From Crambe crambe (Eukaryota; Porifera; Demospongiae; Poecilosclerida; Crambeidae): a stretch of DNA of 64,000 nucleotides. The notes beneath the pieces were generated by a model. The model had not been told where the DNA came from. It saw nothing but the letters and a program-made list of their open reading frames with translations, and made no database searches. The DNA lies in NCBI GenBank assembly GCA_963924555.1, contig OZ004588.1, positions 6,235,205-6,299,204 on the forward strand. The letters run 5' to 3'. Positions 12,193 to 22,774 of the stretch are shown here, piece after piece; the first letter of the stretch is position 1; each line of letters opens with the position of its first letter. The translations under genes and the position numbers were made by a program.

Positions 12193-14264
12193 ATGAAGCG
12201 TCTTTCTACAACTGTATCTGAACCCAGCTCATCTAAGAATCCAAGATTCACTGAAAACCAGTTAGAAACTGAGAAATATGTTTCTATTCTACAGACCCTA
12301 AGGAAAGAAGAATTAATTTCTAAATTTTCAGAGGTAATTCCCACCTTGAAAGATATCATCAGTGGAAAGGTAGGTAGTTAGGTAGCTAAATACAAGTAGG
12401 TGGGTGATTGCATGAAGATCCCCCTCCCCCAGGTCCCCTCTTCTCTCCATGATGAATATATGACTGGATCCTGTGGAATGCGTAGTATGTCATCAGCTAT
12501 TAAATTTTAATGATAGTTAATTTTAATATTATTTAACAGATAAACTTCAGGGCAGGAGTAACACCATCTGTTGCCTTAAATTGGAGCAATATGAAGCAAT
12601 TATTGATTTGCTAGTAAAAAAATTTTGTGGTCCAAATTTCATGAAGGTTAGGGTAACTTGATAATAATGCTGTTTGTTTATATTATTAGTATCTTGAAAT
12701 ACAGTTATTCAGTTACACACTGAATGTTCTATATCCAGAAGGGCTTCAGCTTTTGATTATGAATATGTTTAACCTAAATAGGAACGAGGTATGTTTAATG
12801 GATGGCAAGTTTTACATAATATAATGGATTGGTTTGCAGGCTATGAAAGTGATGTATTGCTTTGTACCAAGAACATTACAGTTTGAAGCGAGTAACTCTG
12901 TTTGTGTGCACAATAATAACATTATTCATTATAGAGTTGCAGAAGTAGAAGAGTCAGCAAATCCCTTCCCTCTAGCTGGATTAGTGTTTCCCTTAGGAGA
13001 ACTTCTTGATGCTACAGACCAGAAAGATGAAAAGAACCTGTTGGGCCGTGGTGGGTATGGATCTGTTTACAGAGGTGTATTGAGGCACACCACAGTTGCC
13101 GTGAAATTTCTGAATGAGGTCCGTCAGAGCATAGCTGCAGAATATCTCTGTGAGTTTGAATTTGCAGGAGGGTCAGACGTCACTTGGAAGCCGAAGTATG
13201 GGAGCTGAAATGCTGAAAACTGAGCTGGCTGCATTGACGAAGTATGTGTTGTGAGTATGTCTAGTACTTGTTGCTTTAGCTGTATGTATTGTGTACTAGG
13301 TTTCGGCATCCCAACATAATACCCATTATGGGTTATTCAGTGTCACAAGACGTCATTGTATATGAATATGCTCCAGGCAGAAGCCTCTATTATCGGCTCC
13401 ATGAGGTACCTTATGGTTTTGTTTGTTGAGAGTCCACCACTCCCTATTGCACTACTCAGGTTACAGGTAATGTTCAATTGAAATGGAAAAACCGACTTCA
13501 GATTCTGAAGGGGACATGCTGTGGACTTCTGTATCTACATTCTGCAGACCATCCCATAGTGCACCAGGATATTAAGTCGTAAGTTTATTATTATAATCAT
13601 CCACAATAAGGGCTGCTTTGATAACAATTATATAGACAGAACATTCTGTTGGATGCTGTTGGCTGTCCTAAAATCACAGATTTTGGATTTGCTCTCGAGT
13701 TACCTGAAATTCTTGGTGATAGGAGGTCCATGTATACGGCAAAGGCCTTTGCAAGATCGGAGGGTTACTACCCAGGAGAACTTACTAGTGGGAAATATTC
13801 TGCAAAGAGTGATGTTTATAGCCTTGGTGTGGTACGTTTTGCTACAATGTATGTAACTCAATGATCCTTTTAGAGTTGATCTTGAAAGGTAATGCTCGAG
13901 ACCTTTACTGGACAGAAAGCATTCTCTGTGGACAGAAGTGATCCCAAGTTGGTATGTCACATGTGATTATGTCAATGATCGTCTACTTTAATATTTAAAA
14001 AAACCTGTAGGTCGACTGTCTAGAAGACGAACTCAAATCATTTGCAGCATTCAAGGAGTGCCAGGACCATAGAATAGAAGGATGCAGGGAAGATTGGGCA
14101 AACTTTCTCTTTGATCTAATTAACCGATCATTGAGTAGACACTCTAAGAGGCCCACTTCACTTGAAGTAAGTGACATCAAAATATTTGTGCACATTCAGA
14201 AAGATAATGTTATCTACAGGTAATGCAAGCTTGGGAAGCCACAGCCATGCAGGATGTGGACTAG
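12193..14264 (+). CDS. IRAK-like (TKL) serine/threonine kinase
   Basis: Eleven exons: 12193-12369, 12551-12646, 12750-12788, 12840-13118, 13168-13241, 13300-13405, 13460-13578, 13636-13831, 13889-13951, 14011-14166, 14220-14264, for 449 codons plus stop. The first three exons encode a region I cannot assign to a death domain. The kinase domain follows FPLGELLDATD: glycine loop GRGGYGSVY (about 173-181), VAVK lysine 193, HQDIK catalytic loop (D294), QNILLD, DFG (D312), and GYYPGE in place of APE. The length and the leading F.L.EL..AT motif match the IRAK/Pelle group, which relays Toll/IL-1 receptor-MyD88 signals in the cytosol. The catalytic loop has Gln instead of Arg (non-RD). An upstream in-frame ATG at 11947 would add 82 residues including the minisatellite; I prefer 12193 because the extra part is repeat-derived. 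Exon 12750-12788 is the least certain. Confidence 0.85.
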
Positions 14265-14354
14265 CTAGCTGCAATCAGATCAGTTTCATTTCCAACTCGG
14301 TTACATATTCATTGCTACTATGGTGTGCATCAAAAAGTGATGACATGTACAAAA

Positions 14355-15441
14355 TTAGTCAGCACAGTAATAACCTACAAGATGATCATATATATCTGAA
14401 ATGTTGGATACAGTAAATTCATCCTTAGTGATTCCATGTGCTCGGTGAAGAAAGTTAGCAGAGAGATACTCAAAATCTTCATCAAAAAATGGTGGTGGAT
14501 AGGATGCACGAGTCATAAAATGTTCCCATATGTCAACATCTAATGGACACAACTGGTCAGATGTACCTAATTGAATAACATTGAACTATTAAAGTAACTT
14601 GAAATTCCAAAGCTTACCAAACTCAGATGGCATCAAGTACAGATCATTTGGGATCCCATGAGGAGTTCCTGACTCATTTTGTGAGTATTCCACAAAGTTT
14701 GAAAGTCCAGCAGTTCTTTTTCCAAAATTGGAACCAATACATATGCCAGGCATTTTCTAAATAAAGCTTGAGATACAGTACACAACTAGTGACCATAATC
14801 CCACTTACCTGTGCATTATATTACTAGTATCAAATCTTCCAGTGGCTGATAAATCCTATAATTCTTGTAGCTGAAACACTTCTAAAAGAGAATGTAGCTG
14901 GTATACTCACTTTGCAAAAATTTATCCACCACTCAGTTTTTAAACGGCGAAAATAAGACCACCATGCTTCAATTTTCTACAGTGAGCTATTATTATGCAT
15001 CTATTTACTATAAAAACAGTACAAACATACCACATTGTGAACTGATGCCCCCGCTATTAAACTGTGGCTACCAGCCATAGCATCACCATGATTTAAGCAG
15101 AAAGCAATTTGTGCAGAGCCTGCATGTACATTCTCTGTCCCCTTGTCTACTCTCAGAATTTTGGGACAGCCTGTATAAGAATAAAACCAATGATTACCAC
15201 ATTAAATTTTTGTTAGATATTATCTGTACCAGCACACTTTTCAACAGCTTCCAAGTAGTAGACCAAGACCACATCAGGGCGGTGGTTACTGGGAGCCAGC
15301 TTAAGCCACAGTATTTTGCGTGAAAAGCTGAACAAGTGATAGAAATCATTGCTGAACCTTACAATACAATACTTACCCGTCGATACAGCCATGGATTGTG
15401 AATCCAAAATGATTAAGTTTCTCATATGCATCAAAGTGCCA
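14355..15441 (-). pseudogene. Integrase-core (rve-type) gene, truncated and frameshifted
   Basis: Minus-strand exons: about 15377-15441, 15230-15327, 15031-15170, 14911-14976, 14809-14855, 14618-14756, 14355-14566. Joined, they read WHFDAYEKL, then [15 protein letters not shown], then ILRVDKGTENVHAG, then KIEAWWSYFRRLKTEWW and LAYVLVPILEKELLDFQ. This is the integrase-catalytic-core family seen in many uncharacterised cnidarian, sponge and fish proteins; the Asp in HFD, the Asp in RVDKGTEN and the Glu in KIEAWW are candidate DDE residues. Two lesions are visible. The 5' end stops exactly where a hairpin-headed repeat begins (15442), so the N-terminal part is missing. In exon 14618-14756 the frame must shift after WNTHK to reach TPHGIPNDLYLMPSEFG. 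I call it a decaying pseudogene. It lies tail to tail with the kinase, 90 bp apart. Confidence 0.7.
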
Positions 15442-15715
15442 TATCAGAGAGTGCGGTAGCACTCTCTAAGTAGGGATGGCAGGTCAAAGTCCATAGGACA
15501 GTATAAACTAAAAACTCTTCTTTCTCTTCTACCCTTACTCTACAGGTTCTCAGAAGGCTACAGTGAATTATTATATCTACAAAGATCTAGAAGAGAGGAG
15601 AATGTTCAAAAGCCAAAAATTCATTCGCCAACATAAGAAAAAAACGAGTTCTAAAATTGACTTTTCGTTCTTTTTCTTTATAATCAGAGAGTGCGGTAGC
15701 ACTCTCTATGTAGGG
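15442..15715. repeat. Hairpin-headed repeat unit interrupting the integrase gene
   Basis: It begins with the family hairpin tatcagagagtgcggtagc and carries the same body as the unit at 10791-11021 (gtcaaag..cata.gacagta.taaactaaaaactc). It ends at a further hairpin starting 15683. It abuts the truncated 5' exon of the integrase gene. Confidence 0.75.
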
Positions 15716-15832
15716 TAGTCTGGTGAACCATCCCCGGCCACTTCCGCAACACTGGATGTATTGCATCACCAGCACGCGGTGATGCAATACATCCAGTGCT
15801 GCGGAAGTGGCCGGGGATGGTTCACCAGACTA
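15716..15832. repeat. 117-bp near-perfect palindrome
   Basis: The arms at 15716-15770 and 15778-15832 are 55 nt each and pair with a single mismatch around a 7-nt loop (agcacgc). The stem is GC-rich and starts tagtctggtgaaccatcc. It follows directly after the last agagagtgc hairpin. A transcript would fold into one long dsRNA stem, but it could equally be a foldback transposon. No coding potential. Confidence 0.9.
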
Positions 15833-16508
15833 CATGCCGTGTACATGTCATTTATATTGCTGTTGCTGTAAAGTTTTATATCAACAAAACTTAAATAGCT
15901 AAACAAATTCTTCAACCAGAGACACTGTATGTACCTACAAAAGAGGTTTATGTAGAGCTGGCTTTGTATAGTACTGTACTGTAGCCTCCCTCATTCAACT
16001 TCAAGCACTAAGAAAAAGGATAGAAAAAAGTGAGCATAAAAAATTTCTTCAAATAAAAAGGTTAAGTAGGGATAGCCTAAAATCTAGCTGGGCTATCTAT
16101 AATGTGCTGCAGCCTCGTATGAAAAAAATCTTCGCGATATTACCGCATAAAAGGGGTGGGGCAATTAATAGCAGTTCTCCTCATATAACACCTGCACAGG
16201 ATGTGGCCATTTGATGGCATCCACTATTATGATCACTACACCAAATGCATAAACTCCCCATACTCCTCCCTCAAGCAAGACATACGTACCATCTCAATAA
16301 TTATTTCAGTGATCACATAGCTATGTAACAATTAGCTAATGCTGTTCACTTTTTAAAATGTTCACTCCTTTCAGTACTCCATTACACTGCAGATGATCAT
16401 CCTTCAAACTCTCCTCCCTGAACAGAATGAAATACTGATCATTAGTTCAATCAAGGAAGCCTTTAGTGTCTATCAATTTTCATAATCACAAAGAAAAAGA
16501 ATGCAAAT
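15833..16508. other. Non-coding, MITE-derived sequence
   Basis: I see no gene. The section at about 16031-16125 is an inverted copy of 11735-11850 (shared words aagtagggata and gctgcagcctcgtatga). Confidence 0.55.
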
Positions 16509-16873
16509 AAGTGAATGCAAAAAATTTCTTCGAAATAAAAATGTGAAGTAGGGATGCTATTATAACTGCAGCTTCATTATGAAAATCAAGTACTGCAGCA
16601 TCGAAGCAGTATGGCCCAAAAATCTAGCTGGAATATGTATTATAACTGCATGCAAGAGAGTGAATTTAGTGAAGTGACCCTTACCCATCATCAAGTACAA
16701 GATACTATTCCTACTTCACTCCCATGGCCCATGCAGTTATAATACATATTCCAGCTAGATTTTTGGGCCATACTGCTTCGATGCTGCAGTACTTGATTTT
16801 CATAATGAAACTGCAGTTATAATAGCATCCCTACTTCACATTTTTATTTCGAAGAAATTTTTTGCATTCACTT
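16509..16873. mobile_element. 365-bp foldback element with 144-bp arms
   Basis: The left arm 16509-16652 (aagtgaatgcaaaaaatttc...) and the right arm 16730-16873 are equal in length and complementary with one visible mismatch (cagcttcatt versus cagtttcatt). A 77-nt spacer separates them. The end sequence recurs at about 11820-11848 and about 16030, so this belongs to a local family of foldback MITEs. It lies about 190 bp upstream of the RAG1-like start codon. Confidence 0.9.
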
Positions 16874-17064
16874 GTCTATGTAAGAATGGACATCCTGTCT
16901 AAACCACAATTATGTAGTTATGATAATCATAGTATCTTGAAGAGGAAGTTCAGCTCTTTCCGGTGATCTTGTAAAGATAAGGTGCCTACTTTTTTGGAGG
17001 TCAGTATTGGCTGACATAAAATTAATAAAAAATTATAAAAAACAAACATGTATAATTTAGGTTG

Positions 17065-20000
17065 ATGGCCTGGTTGCAGGATAGGTGTAGAGTGTGTGGG
17101 GGGAAACTCTCAAGGTACAAAGTGTCTTATGACTGCCACACCACTACCAACAAGGCAAAGCTGGCACAGATAGGGGTGATCACAGCAGATGATCGAATAG
17201 AGGTCCACCCACAGAGATTTTGCTACGGGTGTAATAATATCTGCAAAAGAACAGAGAAAGCCATTAAAGAGGGGAGGGACTATACACCTCGGCTAACGAA
17301 ATTCAAGTGGGAAGAGAGTGGTAGTGAGGCAGTTTTGAGCAGAGTGGGTCAAAAGCCCAAAAAAGCACCCATTGGGAGGCCATCGCACCTCATTGTTGAG
17401 CTAGTGGCATACATGAAAGAGGAGGCACCTCAAAGTGTACCACTAGCGTTTGCCCTCAGAGAGAGGCTGTCTCGCCACCCCTCCATGGATGGAGATCTCA
17501 AGTGTCTGGTGTGCCATCTGATGCTCGACAGGCCCTTACAGCTGACCATCTGCAAAACATTAATTTGTATGTTATGTTGTGTGAGGCACACATATAGATA
17601 CACTGACCTTCGGTGTCCATGTGGTGGAACGCACACCATTGATAGAACCTCTGTAGTTTCTGCACCAACAGTTGTTCAGAGGATGCTGAGAGACATTGCT
17701 TTTCCTTGCGAGAGATGCCAGCAAGCTGTTCCTGCAGGTATGTGCAAATAAAAACAACATAACACAACATCTTGTCACAAATATTTTACGTACTAGTGGG
17801 ATTTGAAGAGCATATTTGTGCTGCCCCACCTCCACACTCCCTGGAAGAGATCATGGCTACACCCCTAAATACCCCACTATCGAGGCAAGAAGACAAGCTA
17901 GCCACAACCCTTGTCAAAAGGAAGCTAGCGCAAGGAGACGGCATAATTCAATTTAGAACTGGAGGACAGGTATTAGTTCAAAAACCCACAATAACAAAAA
18001 CCGTCACTATGATTGTATTTAGCCTATCACCTTGGTAAAGGCCAGGAGCTGTCGAGTGCTGTCTTCTCAAGCCACACCAAAAACGGTACTTGCCCGCACA
18101 AAAGAGCTGAATCAGCACCGGGAGGTTCTCAGTGGGGGGGGGGGGGGGGGGGGGGGGGGGGAACAGGGTTTCCAGCTGGCCAAGGAAGTCAAGGCTTGCT
18201 CCCTAGAGGAGAGAGAGCAGATTCTCATGGAGCTCCAGAGTGGGATCAAGGTGGTCATACCCACTAGCCACGCCCTTGCCATGAAGGCAGATCTTGGCAT
18301 TCCATGGTCGAAGCTGAGAGCCATCAGGAGGTCTCTAAAAACATAAAAATTATTGTAGTGTAATGTAGACTCAATTAATACACAGGTGGTTCAAGGAGTG
18401 CCATGTATCCATGGCCAGTGAGAAACTGATGAGGAAGAGGGCTGGGGAAGTGATTGGGGATGGGGTGGTGGTTGAGAAAGTGGCTCTTACCTTCCCATTG
18501 AAAGATGGTAATGGTGGGGAAGAGGTGAAGATGAGGCCATTTGGGTATATCCCGGATCTGTGGGAGAAGGTGGAACAACTGCTGGAACAGAACGAGAGGT
18601 ACAGTAGCCATGAGTAATTCAATACACACTTCAAATTTGGATGTTATAACAGGCATGGACGCTTGAGTTGGCATGGGGGGAGGCTCCCAGAGGATGAAAT
18701 CTGGATAAAGATTGGGGAGGACAAAGGGGGTGGCACATTCAAGATGGCTGTCCAGATCGTGAATGTTTTATACCCCAATGCACCCAACAATACTTGTATC
18801 TTCTGCATATTTGAAGGGCCAGACAGTGTGACCAATCTAACAGTCATGGCACACAGGTTCCAGGAACAGGTTGATACCCTTGAGACCAAACAGTGGAAGT
18901 AAGCATGCAGCTAGTAAACAAAATTGGATTAGCTTAATCTCACAATTATAGGGGCAAGAAGATCAGAGTGGTCTACTGTGGAGACTACGAGCTCCTCTGT
19001 AGGTCATATGGCATCTCTGGAGCTAGTGGTAAACACCTGCTCCCTCCTAACAATTGATAAGACTTACACATCCATTCTCACAGGAAAACACTGCTGTTTG
19101 TGGTGCAATGTTGCTTCCGATAAGCTGAAGCTGGCACCATCAATGAGGGGACCAGTACAGCTAAGGTCTGACGCCACATTAGCTTGTGACTTGGCAGCAT
19201 TTAAGGCAGATGGTTCCAACATTAAGCGAGCCAAATTCTTCCATAATGTCATCAGGGAGCCTCTGTTCGCCATCAGTGTAGACAAGGCATGTTAAAAAGT
19301 ATCAGGAGTAACATTACTTACACATAATATAATTTGGTAGATTTGCCCACCAGGTCTACATATTACCTTGGGCATCTTCTTCAGGCTGTTCACCCTCCTA
19401 GAAGATGCTTGCCATGAACTTGATGTGCGTGGGCTCCTCCGAAATGTGGATGGTGGTGCTGCCTATGAAGCCTACGTCCAGTCCTATAGGAGGGAAGTGC
19501 AGCTGGCTGACAAGTGTAGGCAGGTTGAGTCAGCAATATCCATTCTGGACCAATTAGTCACCATCTTCACCCTCGCTACTACAAATGCTGCTACCCCTTC
19601 TCAATTGGCACAGTTGGGACAGCTTCAGAGTGCCATAACTGACAAGAGGAAAGAGTTGAATGATATGGTATGCAATTCAACATTAGTGTACCTATAATAA
19701 CAGTATTCACATCCAATAGAAAATAGAAAGGCAACAGCTTCAGAGTTCCCTGGCCAAAACTTTCAAGAAAGACGAGGGGCCATTTGTTCGAGCACTGGAT
19801 AAGGCCCTTCAGTCATTTCGTGTCCAGAGGCAGGCCTATTATAGTGGCACTTTTGTTGGCAACCATGTGCATGTCAGCTTGAAGGTATCTCATCTCTATT
19901 ATAATGCACAACTGAATCTTACAATATTCATAGGCCAAAAATATCGATACAATGTGTGCTTCAATGCTAAATCTAGCACAGGCCCACTGCCCTACTCTAG

Positions 20001-20519
20001 TTGCCGAGGCAACCACTCTCGTCATCAAATTCAAGGAGGCATTTAGGCTCTTTGCCCTGTGCCACAAGCTGTATGACAGTAATTATGTCACTGATGAGCA
20101 GATCACAGAATTGGGTAGGTCTAGTAGTGTATCTAAAGTGGTGCCTAGTCATGCATTACTCCTAACCAGGTGGTCACATAAAAGATTTCATGGCTTTCTA
20201 TCGGAAAGAGTTCCCACATGCCACAGTACTCCCAAAGATGCACATGCTTGAAGAGCATGTGCTTCCTTGGTTGAGGAAATTTCATGTGGGATTTGGGCTT
20301 CTTGGAGAGCAGGGCATAGAGAGCATACATGCCCATTTTAACCGGCTCAAGCGTACCTACACAAGTGTTCCTGAGGAGGTGGATAGACTTCGAACCCTCA
20401 TGACTGAACATCTGCTTCATATAGCACCAGAGCATGTGGCAGCCACTCCAGACATCAAGAGGACTTCAAGTTTGTTGCATCCAGATGGCAAAGAACTCGC
20501 TAAGGCAATTATCCCATAG
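17065..20519 (+). CDS. RAG1-like protein (N-terminal zinc region plus DDE-type core)
   Basis: Eleven exons: 17065-17737, 17797-17969, 18041-18330, 18386-18598, 18653-18898, 18952-19028, 19084-19286, 19341-19667, 19720-19884, 19934-20114, 20170-20519, giving 965 codons plus stop, close to vertebrate RAG1 (about 1,040). The N-terminus has CRVCG (C8, C11) and HPQRFCYGC (C53, C56), a RING-like block C147-C186 and C215/C218 with VGFEEH, in the order of RAG1's non-core region. The RING lacks its usual His (Thr165). The core matches RAG1 landmarks: D473 (GEDKGGG), D543 (CGDYELL), SGASGKHCCLWC (C562/C565), HMLEEH-type H874/H879, and E900 (GIES), mirroring RAG1 D600, D708, C727/C730, H937/H942, E962. 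RAG1 is the transposon-derived V(D)J recombinase; related mobile proteins are known in invertebrates. No RAG2-like gene and no CACAGTG-type terminal repeats are visible. The intron after 19286 uses a GC donor. A 28-G run lies in exon 3. Annotation as RAG1-related is by eye. Confidence 0.75.
18134..18161 (+). repeat. 28-nt poly-G run inside a coding exon
   Basis: An uninterrupted G homopolymer sits in exon 3 of the RAG1-like gene and reads as nine glycines; the frame before and after (REVLS / EQGFQLAKEV) is kept. Long G runs are unstable in replication and unreliable in sequencing, so the length is provisional. Confidence 0.9.
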
Positions 20520-22774
20520 CTAGACACGTGGTGGTTTGCATGAATCATAGACTATAGAGGTTCCAGAACATATATAGTCTATGCATGAATACTCAAGACC
20601 TCAGGAAATGAATCTGTGGTTGCTAGGTCGTCGCTATGGGTTAATACGTCACGCTTGTACTTTTCATGTTCAAAACTTAATTTCCATGTACCCGGAAGGC
20701 TTAACATCTGTGAGTTAACATTGTCACTATTCGATTTAATTATACGGAATTTGAAATAATTCTTAACGTAGTGGGCGGGACTTCTCTATTTAAATGAAAA
20801 TTGTGTGTCATCGATACTTTTGCGTATATCTCTGGATTGAAGCCACCAATTCACAAATTTGAAATACACAAATAAGAAATGGTGCACACTACAATATATT
20901 TGAATCTGATAGACAGAGAATGATTATTACCTAATTTTAGCAGCCTGGGTAGATCATTAAAATAGTTCTTTAAAGCCTCTTCACTCATGCTTATACTTAT
21001 GCCAGCATCAGCATAGATTGCTCCAAAACACAACACTTTGCTCAGCAGTAGTTAAAATTGTTGCCCTGCCCACTTTTTCACGATCATTAATTTTCTTAGG
21101 TCAATCCGCGAAAAAGTAAGCTGGTAAGAGCGATTTTGTGCACCGAACTACTCGTAGATAGAGGTAAAGAATATGTATGTTCGAGTTTTCATCTATTCAC
21201 AATTTTGATCATGCAATTATGACATTATTTTTGTAAGAAATGTACATAGTGCAAGCATAAAGCATAAAATATAGTGCTGATATTCAAATTCTACGCTATT
21301 TTTTACCCCTGGGAGCAACTTCTTCTCTAACAGCTTATCAAGAACTTGCGGATCTCCATTCTTGCACTGTTTACATAGAAAACTCTGTACACGTATCCGC
21401 CCACGCACAACTTCCGGTTTGACATCGCTAATATTGGTTCCTGCCTGCTGATCTATTGCCACAATATTTCCTGCACACACTGCCCCCTTAAAGTACCAGA
21501 ACAGTTCCTGTGAATAGGCTTGAGCCAATTGTGCTTAAAATATTGAGCTCTTTTTTTATTCCCTATTTTTATATTCCCTTGGATACTTCTATTATTCATC
21601 AGAAGAAAGTTATTATTCTAATATAATGCTGTTATTGTAGCATTGACATAGCTATTCATGAAATGAAAGAAAATACTCTAGTGGTTCACTTGGTTGGTTA
21701 TAGCTACTTGGTGTTTTTTTCCCTTTTTTCTCCAACCTAGCTAAAAGTCATGATAAATGCCAACATGTTTTGACAGCCATGCTTCTGTCATCTTCAGGGC
21801 TGAACAAAAATCCAAAAAATCAAAAATCTCAAAAAAGAATACTCATTCAGAAGCCCCTGATGAAGGTTTAACCAGCAAAATACTCATTATTCTCTTTAGG
21901 GGTAAATTATGCTGGCGCAATTGGCTCAAGCCTACCTGTGAACACACACCACTGCTCCAAAGTTCCGGAACAGTTCCTGCACACACAAATGCTAGAACAA
22001 TTCCTGCACACACGAAATGCCAGAACAGTTCCTGCACACACTGCCACTCAAAGTATCAAACATGTGATTGTGAGGAACCTCCCTATAGTCAGCTTTAGCT
22101 ACTGTAGGAAATAAAGAATTAGCTTTCACAAAATAAAAAATATATAAAAAAGTCTAGCAATGTTTCATATTATAAAATGCTTGGCATTGAAACGATATAA
22201 AATTATCACAGAAAATCCTAGCTCTTAGTTAACAGGATCTAATTACCAAATGAGTACAAACCACTCTACGAAAGATGCTTCAAGTTAATGAGACCTCACT
22301 AGTAACCCTCACAGAGATCTCCCTAGTCAATTTGATAGGTTTATTTCATCTTATTCATTGCATGTACCCTGGGACAAGTAGAGACAATAGGCCTATTTCA
22401 ATGCATCTCGATGACTGTGTTGACCCAAAGTGGCATTAAACAACAACAACAATAACAACAACAACAATGGGAATATTGAATATTGGTGGTCTTAGTGTTG
22501 AGATGATCCTACTTATAAAGTTTCATTACATGCACTGCACAATCATGGAATTTGTGTTAGCTACATTCTGTGAAGAATTCTATTTCGTATTTTCATAAAC
22601 AACTAACTGAATATTGTCTTGAAAGATTTTGTGCTTGGATCTGATATGTGAGGTCATGGACTGGTCCTGGTGTACTATTTGGTACAATATTGATTCCACC
22701 TAAGGGACAAAAATCAAAATTTTGAGAATATCCTACTACAGATCCACTTTGAATGCACACGAATACAGTGAAGT
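20520..22774. other. Intergenic, no gene supported
   Basis: I see no complete gene. A minus-strand open frame at 21217-21528 has plausible protein character (CKQCKNGDPQVLDKLLEKK) but no supported neighbours. The region 21470-21540 is partly repeated in reverse at 21916-22060 (gcaattggctcaagcct and gaacagttcctgcacacac words), the latter also in tandem. An (AAC)n tract lies at 22440-22468. Confidence 0.5.

Noticed and set aside
16880-20860. RSS-like heptamers flanking the RAG1-like gene
   Set aside because: Only isolated CACAAT-type words occur; no paired inverted ends or target duplication could be shown.
21217-21528. Minus-strand frame with CKQCKNGDPQVLDKLL
   Set aside because: Part of it overlaps sequence repeated in inverse orientation at 21.9-22.06 kb and no neighbouring exons were found.
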